15,206 bases of DNA from DASSNR01 sp036278935 (GCA_036278935.1 DASUKA010000076.1:1-15206), one strand, 5' to 3'. Shown: positions 1 through 7,481, counted from the stretch's first letter. Program-made: numbers and translations. Notes: a model not told the origin generated them from the sequence alone.

Positions 1-308
1 AACGATGCCGCCCAGAGGGCGAAGGGCACCGCGATGATCACCGGCGCCATCCAGGGGACGCGCCGGAGTGCCCGGTCGGATCGGGGCTTTCGGGTCCAGA
101 GTACAAAGCCGATCACGAAGAGCAGGTAGGGGATCGTGCTCCACGCGCCGATGAACGCGATGCCGAACAGCCATCCCGACCACTGGAACTCCGCGATCGG
201 GTCGGCGTGCGAGGCTGCGAGCCATAGGAGCGCAAACCCCGCCGCGGCCAGGAGCGGCACGGCGATCGGCGCGGCCAGGGCGCGGAGGTAGAACTGTCGG
301 GTGGTCAC
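1..308 (-). CDS. Integral membrane protein of unknown function (partial, N-terminal part)
   Basis: Reading the minus strand from a GTG at 308-306 gives an open frame of 102 complete codons to the window edge, so the C-terminus is missing. The start overlaps the TGA stop of the upstream FMN-protein gene in a GTGA arrangement, which decides the start and implies translational coupling. The peptide begins VTTRQFYLRALAAP. It has three clear hydrophobic segments, at about residues 10-33, 44-70 and 84-102, and the second carries WSGWLFGIAFIGAW. A basic loop (TRKPRSDRALRR) follows segment 2 and suggests that side is cytoplasmic. I do not recognise a family. Coupling to a membrane-anchored redox-type protein suggests the two form a membrane complex, which is inference only. 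Confidence 0.72.
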   Translation of the reverse strand, partial: MTTRQFYLRALAAPIAVPLLAAAGFALLWLAASHADPIAEFQWSGWLFGIAFIGAWSTIPYLLFVIGFVLWTRKPRSDRALRRVPWMAPVIIAVPFALWAAS

Positions 309-1909
309 AATTGCTGGAACTGTTCCGCCGCCGGATACGGATACCACTCCGTGAGATTATGCACCCGCCCGCGATCGTCCCGATACACCACGTGTTCGCG
401 CCGGATCTGCGTGGGCGACGTGAGCCCGAGCGCTGCCGCAATGGTGTACAGCCCGTGCCGGCTCGCCATCACGAAGTTGGCCGCGCGGTACTTCTTCTCC
501 TCCACCACCAGCGCCTGTTGAAAGCGCGGGTCCGTGGTGGCGACGCCCACCGGGCAGCGATTGGTGTGGCACCGCTGCGCGCCGATGCACCCCACGGAGA
601 TCATGAAACCGCGCGCGACGTTCACCAGATCCGCGCCCATCCCCAGCGCGATCGCCTGACGGTCCGGCGTGAGCAGCTTGCCCGAGGCGATGAGCGTCAC
701 GCGGTCGCGCACGCCAGCGCGACGCAGCGTGTCGTCCACGATGATGAGCGCCGACGCGATGGGGAGTCCCACGCTGTCGGCCAGCTCGGAGTACGTCGCG
801 CCGCTCCCGCCCTCGCCGCCATCCACCGTGATGAAGTCCGGACCCTTGCCCGATTCCGCCATCCATGCGGCCAGCTCGTCGAGCGATGAGCGATCACCCA
901 TCACCACCTTGCACCCCACCGGCTTGCCAGTGGCATCGCGGATCTGCTCGATGAACTCCACCAGCCCGCGCACGTCGCTGAATTCCTCGAAGCGGTTGGG
1001 ACTGTCCACGTCCTTCCATGGCTCGAGTCCGCGAATGGCGGCGATCTCCAGTGTCACCTTCGGGCCGGGCAGATGGCCGCCGCGAATCTTCGCACCCTGG
1101 GCCAACTTGAGCTCGAACGCCTTCACCTGCGGGATCTGCGCCTTCTTACGTAGCTCATCGAAGCTGAAGGCACCGTCGGTCGTGCGGTAGCCGAACTTGC
1201 CCGGTCCGATCTGACAGATCACATCCACGCCGCCCGAGAGATGATGCGGCGAGAGACCGCCCTCGCCCGTGTTCATCCAGCTCCCGCCGGCCATGCCCAG
1301 CCCTGCCGAGAGTGCGCGAATGGCGTGGTCGCCCAACGACCCGTAGCTCATGGCCGACATGCCGACCAGGCCGCGCACGCGGAAGGGATGCTCGCACCGG
1401 GGACCGATCACCACGGCGTCCTCCTCCTCCAGGAGCCAGGGGTTCTCGCGTACCTCAACGGTGTGCTCGTGCCGCGTGAACAGCCCCTCCGAGTCCGTGA
1501 CGTAGCGGCGCGTCTCGACGCCCGCGGTGCGATCGTAGCGCATGTCGCGCGCGAGCGTGGGGAACATGCTGTTGCGCAGATAGAAGCCGGGTGCGTCGAA
1601 GTCGCGCTTGGAGCCGAAGCCGATCAGCCGCTCGAGATACTTGCTGGACTTCACGACTTCGGTGAACTCCACACGGCTGAACGGCTCGCCGTCGTTGTCC
1701 TCGTCGAAGAAGTACTGCCGCATCTCGGGGCCCATGCTCTCGAACAGGTAGCGCAGCCGTCCCAGAATCGGGTAGCTGCGCAGAATGGAGTGCTGCCGCT
1801 GGCGACGGTCGAACACATACAGGTAGAGCACGAGCACCAGCGGCACGACGAGCACGAGCGCAACGATCACGACCTCGACCGTCATCAGTCTGGTGAGCAT
1901 GCTCGGCAT
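305..1909 (-). CDS. Membrane-anchored FMN-binding glutamate synthase-family protein
   Basis: This 534-residue protein has the FMN-binding (beta/alpha)8 domain of the glutamate synthase large subunit, roughly residues 160-500. It lacks the glutaminase domain and the GXGXG C-terminal domain. Visible marks are GPKVT (282-286), a glycine-rich DGGEGGSGA stretch (363-371), IASGKLLTPD (407-416) and three cysteines in C-x5-C-x4-C (C441, C447, C452), the pattern that holds the 3Fe-4S cluster in glutamate synthase. Residues 11-32 form one hydrophobic helix, so the enzyme is probably tethered to the membrane with its domain in the cytoplasm. The start is supported by AGGAG at 1922-1918, 8 nt upstream of the ATG. 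Stand-alone proteins of this type (Bacillus YerD-like) are widespread; their reaction is not firmly established, so glutamate synthesis should not be assumed. The gene overlaps the next membrane gene by 4 nt. Confidence 0.9.
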   Translation of the reverse strand: MPSMLTRLMTVEVVIVALVLVVPLVLVLYLYVFDRRQRQHSILRSYPILGRLRYLFESMGPEMRQYFFDEDNDGEPFSRVEFTEVVKSSKYLERLIGFGSKRDFDAPGFYLRNSMFPTLARDMRYDRTAGVETRRYVTDSEGLFTRHEHTVEVRENPWLLEEEDAVVIGPRCEHPFRVRGLVGMSAMSYGSLGDHAIRALSAGLGMAGGSWMNTGEGGLSPHHLSGGVDVICQIGPGKFGYRTTDGAFSFDELRKKAQIPQVKAFELKLAQGAKIRGGHLPGPKVTLEIAAIRGLEPWKDVDSPNRFEEFSDVRGLVEFIEQIRDATGKPVGCKVVMGDRSSLDELAAWMAESGKGPDFITVDGGEGGSGATYSELADSVGLPIASALIIVDDTLRRAGVRDRVTLIASGKLLTPDRQAIALGMGADLVNVARGFMISVGCIGAQRCHTNRCPVGVATTDPRFQQALVVEEKKYRAANFVMASRHGLYTIAAALGLTSPTQIRREHVVYRDDRGRVHNLTEWYPYPAAEQFQQL

Positions 1910-2001
1910 GGAGCGGTCTCCTGGTGGAATGCGCGTGCGGGTGGGCCTTCGGCTGGGCTATATGGTGGGGCGCGCCGATGGCGGGCGCAAGCGCAGAGTG
2001 C

Positions 2002-3468
2002 TCAGGCCGCGGACGCAGCCTCCGGCGTGTCAGTGCGCTCGGGTGCGGCAACGCCTTCCAGCCGGAACGCCGACACGAGCTGCCACACGCGCCGCGCGGC
2101 TTCGGCCAGCGTGCCGGCCGCCGCGGCGATCTCTTCCGTGCTGGCGCTCTGCTCCTGCGCCGAGGCGGCCACCTGCTCCATCGCGGCCGCGAAGTTCTCC
2201 GTGCCGTGCGCCAACTGGCCCAGCCGCGCGGTGGTCTCGCCGATCAGCACGCCTGATTCCGCTGCCGACTGCTCGATGGATGTGGTCCACTGCTCCGCCT
2301 CGATCACCGCGTGCTCTACCTGTGCGAAGCTCTCCACCGCGCTCTGCGTGGCGGCTTGGACGCCCGCCACCGTCTCCGCCGTGCGCTGGCTCGACTCGCG
2401 CGACTCCTCCACCCGCTGCAGCACCTCGTTCACGATCTCCTCGGTGCGCTCGGCGGCGCGCGTGGAGTTGGCGGCGAGGGTGCGGATCTCGCTCGCGACC
2501 ACGGCGAACCCCTCGCCCTGCTCGCCGGCGCGCGCCGCTTCCATGGAGGCGTTGAGCGCCAGCAGCTTCGACTGGCGCGCGATCTTGCGCACGAGCGACA
2601 CGAAAGCGCGAATCTCCTCCGAGGCTACGGCCAGCGAGGAGGCCGCCTCGGCGCTGGCGCGCGCGTCGGCAGCCAGATGCTCGAGGGCGCTCGCGCTCTC
2701 GTCCAGCCGCTCGCGGTTCTCGCTGGCGAGGGCGCGGATGCGCGCGTTGCGCTGCACCCCATCGCGTGCACCCTCGGAGAGCCGGCCGGCGATGGACTGG
2801 AGATTGCCTGCGTCCGTGGCCGCGCGCTGAATGGTCTGCGCCATGTCCGTGGACTGTCCGCTCAGCTCGTTGGAGGTGCGGGCCATCTCCGACGCCGCGG
2901 CGCTCATCTGCTGTGCGGCCGCCGTGATCTGGGAGGACATGGCCGCCGTCTCCTGCGCCGAGTCGCGCATGACACCCACCAGGCGCCGCAGCTCCGAGAC
3001 CATGGTCTCCGTGGCGCGGCTCAGCCGGCCGAGATCGTCGTCCGCGCCCGAGGCATCGATGGCGACGGACAGATCGCCGCCGGCCACGCGCTCCGACACC
3101 GCGGCCAGCGCCGCCGCGGGCTCCGTCACATGGCGCGCGACGAAGCGACTCACGAGGGCGAGCACCACGAGGATGAGCGAGAGCAGAACGGCCGCGGCGA
3201 TGAGGATGATGGTCTGCGCATCATGCACGCGCGCGGCGGGCTGGCCGGCAAGGAGCCAGCCGATCCAGTCGATGCTGGCCCACGCTATTCCCGCAACGCT
3301 CGCCAGCGCGATGACGCCGATGGCCGCCACCATGCGACGCTGGATCGTCTCCCCGGCAGGGACCGCTGGACGGCCGGGCGCGCGCAGTGCGGACAACGAC
3401 GTCACCAGCGGGGGGATGGGAGCGCCCAGGTAGCGGACGGCGAGCGAGTTCACAAGTTCTTCTGGCAT
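2002..3468 (-). CDS. Methyl-accepting chemotaxis-type transducer lacking a periplasmic sensor domain
   Basis: The 488-residue protein has a cytoplasmic N-terminal arm (1-45), a first membrane segment (about 46-73), a loop of only about 10 residues (QPAARVHDAQ), a second membrane segment (86-109), a HAMP-like linker (about 105-157) and a long coiled coil typical of MCP signalling domains. The hairpin tip that contacts CheA/CheW is well conserved at about 295-327 (KLLALNASMEAARAGEQGEG, then FAVVASEIR). There is no room for a ligand-binding domain outside the cell, so any signal would be sensed in or across the membrane, by the N-terminal arm, or through a partner. No che genes are in the window, and no CheR-docking pentapeptide is seen at the C-terminus (EAASAA). 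The ribosome-binding site before this ATG is weak; a GTG seven codons in has AGAAG ahead of it and is an alternative start. It is 92 bp upstream of the FMN protein on the same strand. Confidence 0.88.
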   Translation of the reverse strand: MPEELVNSLAVRYLGAPIPPLVTSLSALRAPGRPAVPAGETIQRRMVAAIGVIALASVAGIAWASIDWIGWLLAGQPAARVHDAQTIILIAAAVLLSLILVVLALVSRFVARHVTEPAAALAAVSERVAGGDLSVAIDASGADDDLGRLSRATETMVSELRRLVGVMRDSAQETAAMSSQITAAAQQMSAAASEMARTSNELSGQSTDMAQTIQRAATDAGNLQSIAGRLSEGARDGVQRNARIRALASENRERLDESASALEHLAADARASAEAASSLAVASEEIRAFVSLVRKIARQSKLLALNASMEAARAGEQGEGFAVVASEIRTLAANSTRAAERTEEIVNEVLQRVEESRESSQRTAETVAGVQAATQSAVESFAQVEHAVIEAEQWTTSIEQSAAESGVLIGETTARLGQLAHGTENFAAAMEQVAASAQEQSASTEEIAAAAGTLAEAARRVWQLVSAFRLEGVAAPERTDTPEAASAA

Positions 3469-3528
3469 GTCCGGGCTGCTAGCTTTCGGCAGGAAAAGAG
3501 AACCAGGGCCGGCTGCGCGCGACGTTGT

Positions 3529-3542
3529 GGCGCGTCGGCGCC
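3529..3542 (+). promoter_or_regulatory. Small hairpin in the leuS leader
   Basis: The sequence reads GGCGC-GTCG-GCGCC, a perfect 5-bp stem with a 4-nt loop, ending 16 nt before the leuS ATG. It lies in the 90-bp gap between the divergent MCP and leuS genes. No purine-rich ribosome-binding site follows it (the spacer is GTCATCATCTCCATCC). The hairpin could affect ribosome access, but a stem this short can arise by chance at this GC content. Confidence 0.3.
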
Positions 3543-3558
3543 GTCATCATCTCCATCC

Positions 3559-6102
3559 ATGACATCGTCAACACCGTCTTCCGTCGCACCGAACCCCGAG
3601 GGGCAGGCGAGCTACAATCCCACCGACGTCGAGCGCAAGTGGCAGGAGCGGTGGGCGGCGTCAGGGCTCAATTCCCCGGACCTCCGGCGCGCCGAACGAG
3701 CGTACTACCAGCTCATGATGTTCCCCTACCCGTCGGCGGAGGGACTGCACATCGGCAACGTCTTCGCGTTCACGGGGAACGACATCCATGGACGATTCGA
3801 GCGGCTCAAGGGGCACACGGTGTTCGAGCCGATCGGCTTCGATGCATTCGGGATTCACTCGGAGAACTACGCGCTGAAAGTCGGCGTGCACCCGATGCAG
3901 CTCATCCCGCGGAACATCGAGAACTTCCGGCGGCAGCTCCGGCGCGTGGGGCTCATGACGGACTGGACGCATGAGCTCTCCACCACCGATCCGGCGTACT
4001 ACAAGTGGACGCAGTGGATCTTCCTGCAGCTCCTGAAGCGGGGGCTGGCCTACAAGAAGCGCGCGGCGGTGAACTGGTGCCCGGAGTGCAAGACGGTGGT
4101 CGCCAACGAGCAGGTGATCAACGGCGAGTGCGAGCGCCATCCCGGCGTGAAAGTGGAGCAGCGCTTTCTGGAGCAGTGGTTCTTCCGCATCACCGCCTAC
4201 GCGCAGCGTCTGCTCGAGGATCTGGACTGGATCGACTGGTCCGAATCCACGAAGACCGCGCAGCGGAACTGGATCGGGCGGTCGGAAGGGGCGGAGATTG
4301 TCTTTGAGATAGGAGAAAGGAGAGAGGAGAAAGGAGAAACGACCTCGGGGAAGGAGGTGCCATCCGGGCGAGGTGGTTCCTCTCGCCTTTCTCCTCTCTC
4401 CTCTCCGCTCTCTGTCTTCACCACCCGCCCCGACACGATCTTCGGCGCGACGTATCTGGTGTTGGCGCCCGAGCATCCGCTGGTGCCCGAGGTGACCACG
4501 CGCGAGCGGCGCGCGGAGGTGCGCGCGTACGCCGACCGGGCAGGGAAGCAGGATCTCGTGTCGCGAAAGGTGACGGAGCGCGAGAAGACCGGCGTGTTCA
4601 CCGGTGCGTATGCCCGGAACCCGGCTACCGGAACGGACATCCCGATCTGGGTGGCGGATTACGTGCTCATGGAGTACGGCACCGGTGCGATCATGGCGGT
4701 GCCGGGGCACGACGAGCGCGACTTCGCGTTCGCGACGGCGTTCGGGCTGCCCATCGTGCGTGTGGTGGCGGGGGAGGGGCAGGATGCCAATACGCCGCTC
4801 GCGGAGGCGTACGTTGGCGACGGCCGGCTTGTGAACTCCGGCCAGTTCGACGCCCTCGGCGTGGAGGAGGGGAAGCAGGCGATCGTGAGCTGGCTGGCCG
4901 AGCGTGGTGCGGCAAAGCCCGTGGTCAACTACCGGCTGCACGACTGGTGCATCTCGCGGCAGCGCTACTGGGGGCCGCCCATCCCCATCATCTATTGCGA
5001 TGCGTGCGGTGCACAGCCGGTGCCCGAGCAGGATCTTCCGGTACAGCTTCCCTTCATCGAGGATTTCCGTCCGGACGATACAGGCGTCTCACCGCTGGCG
5101 CGGCACGAAGAATGGTACCGCGTGCCATGTCCAAAGTGCGGCCAGATGGCTCGGCGCGAGACGGACGTGTCGGACACCTTTCTCGACAGCGCCTGGTACT
5201 TCCTGCGCTACCCGAGCACGGAGCTCGATGATCGTCCGTTCGATGCCGAGATCACCAGGCGATGGCTCCCCGTGGATTCTTACATTGGGGGAAATGAGCA
5301 CGCCGTGCTGCACCTGCTGTACACGCGTTTCATCACGATGGTGCTGCACGACATGGGCCTGCTCGATTTCGAGGAGCCGTTCAAGACCTTCCGGGCGCAT
5401 GGCCTGATCATCCACGACGGCGCGAAGATGTCGAAGAGTCGCGGCAACGTGGTGAACCCGGATATGTACATCAACCAGTGGGGCGCGGACGCCTTCCGCA
5501 CGTATCTCATGTTCCTCGGCCCCTTCGAGGAGGGAGGCGATTTTCGCGATCGCGGGATCTCAGGAGTCAAACGCTTTCTCGACCGGCTGTGGGCATCCGT
5601 GGGAGAAGCGGAACTGCCAGAAAGGAGCGAGGAGCCGGATCCCGCGGTCATGCGGAAATTGCACCAGACCATCAAGAAGGTCGGCGACGACATCGGGCGG
5701 CTGAGTTATAACACCGCCATCGCGGCGATGATGGAGTACATGAATGTGCTGCGCGCCGGCGAGCGCACGGCGCGGCGCGCGGAGGTGGAGCCGCTGGTGC
5801 AACTCGTGTCCCCCTTCGCGCCGCACATTGCGGAAGAGCTCTGGGAGCAGATGGGACACGAGGACAGCATCTTCACATCGCGCTGGCCGGAGTACGACCA
5901 GGGGCTGGTGGCGGCGGAGACCATCGAGCTCGTGGTGCAGGTGAACGGGAAGGTGCGCGCGCGCATCCCGCTTCCGGCGGACGTCGGGCAGGAGGAGGCC
6001 GTGGCGGCGGCGGCGAGCGATCCCGCGGTCGCGAAGTTCGTGACGGGCACGCCTAAGAAGGTGATCTTCGTGCCGGGGCGGTTGGTGAATATCGTTGTAT
6101 AG
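3559..6102 (+). CDS. leuS: Leucyl-tRNA synthetase with an in-frame palindromic insertion
   Basis: The 847-residue class I synthetase charges tRNA-Leu and edits mischarged products. In order it shows the ATP-site signature HIGN (64-67) in PYPSAEGLHIGN, a zinc knuckle (C174, C177, C191, H194), the CP1 editing domain (about 286-400, with TTRPDT 288-293 and GTGAIMAVPGHDERD), a second zinc knuckle (C480, C483, C524, C527), KMSKS (623-627) and a C-terminal domain ending VPGRLVNIVV. The first ATG compatible with homology is at 3559. The open frame runs much further upstream but over the divergent MCP gene, so it is not coding there. No clear ribosome-binding site precedes 3559. Residues 252-285, just before the editing domain, form a low-complexity tract of 34 residues where Thermus LeuRS, from memory, has about 8. 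That tract coincides with a long DNA hairpin (see the repeat entry). All catalytic motifs remain, so the enzyme is probably active, as expected for an essential gene. Confidence 0.95.
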   Translation: MTSSTPSSVAPNPEGQASYNPTDVERKWQERWAASGLNSPDLRRAERAYYQLMMFPYPSAEGLHIGNVFAFTGNDIHGRFERLKGHTVFEPIGFDAFGIHSENYALKVGVHPMQLIPRNIENFRRQLRRVGLMTDWTHELSTTDPAYYKWTQWIFLQLLKRGLAYKKRAAVNWCPECKTVVANEQVINGECERHPGVKVEQRFLEQWFFRITAYAQRLLEDLDWIDWSESTKTAQRNWIGRSEGAEIVFEIGERREEKGETTSGKEVPSGRGGSSRLSPLSSPLSVFTTRPDTIFGATYLVLAPEHPLVPEVTTRERRAEVRAYADRAGKQDLVSRKVTEREKTGVFTGAYARNPATGTDIPIWVADYVLMEYGTGAIMAVPGHDERDFAFATAFGLPIVRVVAGEGQDANTPLAEAYVGDGRLVNSGQFDALGVEEGKQAIVSWLAERGAAKPVVNYRLHDWCISRQRYWGPPIPIIYCDACGAQPVPEQDLPVQLPFIEDFRPDDTGVSPLARHEEWYRVPCPKCGQMARRETDVSDTFLDSAWYFLRYPSTELDDRPFDAEITRRWLPVDSYIGGNEHAVLHLLYTRFITMVLHDMGLLDFEEPFKTFRAHGLIIHDGAKMSKSRGNVVNPDMYINQWGADAFRTYLMFLGPFEEGGDFRDRGISGVKRFLDRLWASVGEAELPERSEEPDPAVMRKLHQTIKKVGDDIGRLSYNTAIAAMMEYMNVLRAGERTARRAEVEPLVQLVSPFAPHIAEELWEQMGHEDSIFTSRWPEYDQGLVAAETIELVVQVNGKVRARIPLPADVGQEEAVAAAASDPAVAKFVTGTPKKVIFVPGRLVNIVV
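4311..4409. repeat. Palindromic element inside leuS
   Basis: The left arm is four tandem purine heptamers (GGAGAAA, GGAGAGA, GGAGAAA, GGAGAAA; 4312-4339). Its 16-mer GGAGAGAGGAGAAAGG (4319-4334) pairs perfectly with 4386-4401, and 4318 with 4402 adds a 17th pair. An inner stem of 9 matches in 10 (4338-4347 with 4369-4378) leaves a loop of about 21 nt. The whole hairpin lies in frame and encodes the low-complexity residues between the catalytic core and the editing domain of LeuRS. This arrangement resembles the Rickettsia palindromic elements known to insert in frame in protein genes, though no sequence relationship is claimed. Boundaries are estimated from where pairing and LeuRS-like sequence end. 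Confidence 0.8.
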
Positions 6103-6206
6103 GGGAGTGAGGGAGTAGATCAGTGGGTCAGTGAGTCAGGAACGGCTGAACCCGAGCGTCATGCCGAAGGGAGCGAGAGCCCCACTGATCTACTCCCTCA
6201 CTCCCC
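6102..6206. repeat. 26-bp perfect inverted repeat spanning the leuS/serpin convergent junction
   Basis: Positions 6102-6127 (starting GGGGAGTGAGGG) are the exact reverse complement of 6181-6206, with a 53-nt spacer. The left arm and its continuation follow an 8-nt period: GTGAGGGA, GTAGATCA, GTGGGTCA, GTGAGTCA (6107-6138). The left arm includes the last base of the leuS TAG, and the right arm includes the serpin TGA and its last two sense codons. As RNA, either strand forms a very strong stem, so it may act as a bidirectional transcription terminator or a 3'-end stabiliser. No T-tract follows either side. The spacer carries CGTCATGCCGAAGGGAGCGA. Confidence 0.9.
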
Positions 6207-7481
6207 CGGCGGCCTCACCATCTTCCCGATGAACAGGATCGTCCCCGAGAGCCGCTCCTCGATGGCGAACAGGAAGGGGCGATCGGCCTCGAGGAGCGGG
6301 AGAGCTACCGACGTGGGGCCCACACCAACGCTCGTAGCCGCTGCGGCCGTGGTGCCTTCCTCGTTCACGTCGACAAACGTCTTCTGTAGGACGCCGGTGA
6401 TGTAGAGCTGGTCAGCGGTCGAGATGCGCGAGAAATCGGCGGCATTGGGATCGAACGCCACTCCCATCCCCAGCGCCTTGAGCGGATCGTTCAGGCTGTC
6501 ACCCCAGGTGAGCGTGAACCGGGGGAGGTCGACTTCGCCCGTCTGCTTGATGAGACGCGCGCGGAGCGCCTGCCAGCTCTCGGGACTCAGCGCCGCGATG
6601 ACGCTGTCCAGCTTCACGCCCTCATTGGGCACCAACACGAGCATGGCATAGGCCCCGCCACCGTACGGCAGCTCGGCGGCCTGGTAGTCACCGGTCTGGA
6701 CTGCCCGCACCGTGACATGCTGGCCGTGCATCATCTGCACTGGTTGTGTGGCGCCATCGGTCAGGTGGAACGGCTGGCTGAATGTGTGCGCCTTGTCGAA
6801 CTGCTGAGTCCACGCACCCTTGAAGTAGATCGCATCGATGAGATACAGATTGACCGACCCCGGTATCTGATCCACGATGCGGGAAATCTTGCCGTCGGTA
6901 CTCTCGTTCACCCAGTCGTTGATCGTCGTGGCCGCGGACGGATCGTCGAAGTCGAGTCCCGTGATGGCCGCGTCAAAGTATGTCTTCCCCGCATCGAGGA
7001 ACGACTGCTCGATGGCGAACTCCTGCCGGTACCAGATCGAATTCGCGATGCGGAAGTCCACGCTCGGGTCGAGCCCACGCAGCAGATCGATCAGACTCCG
7101 GTACGACGAGTCGGCAGCAGCCACCGACATCGCACCGAAGCCGAGTGTGGTGCGCATGGCATCCAGTGTGCTTCCCGCGGCACCATTCATCGTCATGCCC
7201 AGCGCCATGGATGCGCTCAGCGGAGAGATGAAGATGTTGGATTCGGCGGGTGCGCGCTTGTCGATCTCCCGAAAAAGCGAGAAGGCGAAGTCGTTGCTTC
7301 CGCTGATGAGCGATTGCTCACTGGCGGTAAGGGCGCGTGGCAGGTGCGTGATCGGTCCGGACGGCGCGGTGGCCGAATCGCACGCCGCGAGCAGCAACGC
7401 GGCGGTGGCGGCCAGCGGAAGGCGAAGCAGTCGGCGGGACGACGATGAACGATGTGACGGCACAGGACGAGACAGGACCAT
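6198..7481 (-). CDS. Secreted lipoprotein serpin (serine protease inhibitor, inhibitory type)
   Basis: The 427-residue protein starts with a lipoprotein signal peptide: a basic n-region, the hydrophobic stretch LPLAATAALLLAAC and a lipobox LAAC with C34, followed by a Ser/Pro/Thr-rich linker. The serpin fold begins at about 52. Conserved serpin segments include SNIFISPLSASMALGM (81-96), NSIWY (147-151) and the C-terminal RPFLFAIEER and ILFIGKMVRP. The reactive-centre hinge NEEGTTAAAAT (373-383) has the small residues needed for loop insertion, which predicts a true inhibitor. Counting 17 residues from E374 as in alpha-1-antitrypsin puts P1-P1' at T390-S391; the loop is about two residues longer than in that protein, so this could shift. 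AGGAGG at 7492-7487, 5 nt before the ATG, supports the start. It lies 66 bp after the erythrin-VIT1 gene. The last residues PGE and the stop fall in the junction palindrome. The target protease is unknown. Confidence 0.95.
   Translation of the reverse strand: MVLSRPVPSHRSSSSRRLLRLPLAATAALLLAACDSATAPSGPITHLPRALTASEQSLISGSNDFAFSLFREIDKRAPAESNIFISPLSASMALGMTMNGAAGSTLDAMRTTLGFGAMSVAAADSSYRSLIDLLRGLDPSVDFRIANSIWYRQEFAIEQSFLDAGKTYFDAAITGLDFDDPSAATTINDWVNESTDGKISRIVDQIPGSVNLYLIDAIYFKGAWTQQFDKAHTFSQPFHLTDGATQPVQMMHGQHVTVRAVQTGDYQAAELPYGGGAYAMLVLVPNEGVKLDSVIAALSPESWQALRARLIKQTGEVDLPRFTLTWGDSLNDPLKALGMGVAFDPNAADFSRISTADQLYITGVLQKTFVDVNEEGTTAAAATSVGVGPTSVALPLLEADRPFLFAIEERLSGTILFIGKMVRPPGE

Noticed and set aside
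1241..2830. Long plus-strand open frame opposite the FMN and MCP genes
   Set aside because: It is antisense to two genes with strong family motifs, and its peptide is Ala/Arg/His-rich low-complexity sequence with no recognisable domain. Such frames arise from GC-rich codon bias.
2311..3558. Upstream in-frame extension of leuS
   Set aside because: It runs antisense through the MCP gene and encodes no LeuRS-like sequence. Homology starts just after the ATG at 3559.
3469..3558. T-box riboswitch before leuS
   Set aside because: The leader is only 90 bp, shared with a divergent gene, and lacks a T-box sequence or a long specifier hairpin.
4312..4413. Intein or intron in leuS
   Set aside because: The extra tract is only about 34 codons, fully open, and lacks intein splice residues or group I/II features.
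3661..4941. 426-codon minus-strand frame opposite leuS
   Set aside because: It is a shadow frame; leuS on the other strand has all catalytic and zinc motifs.
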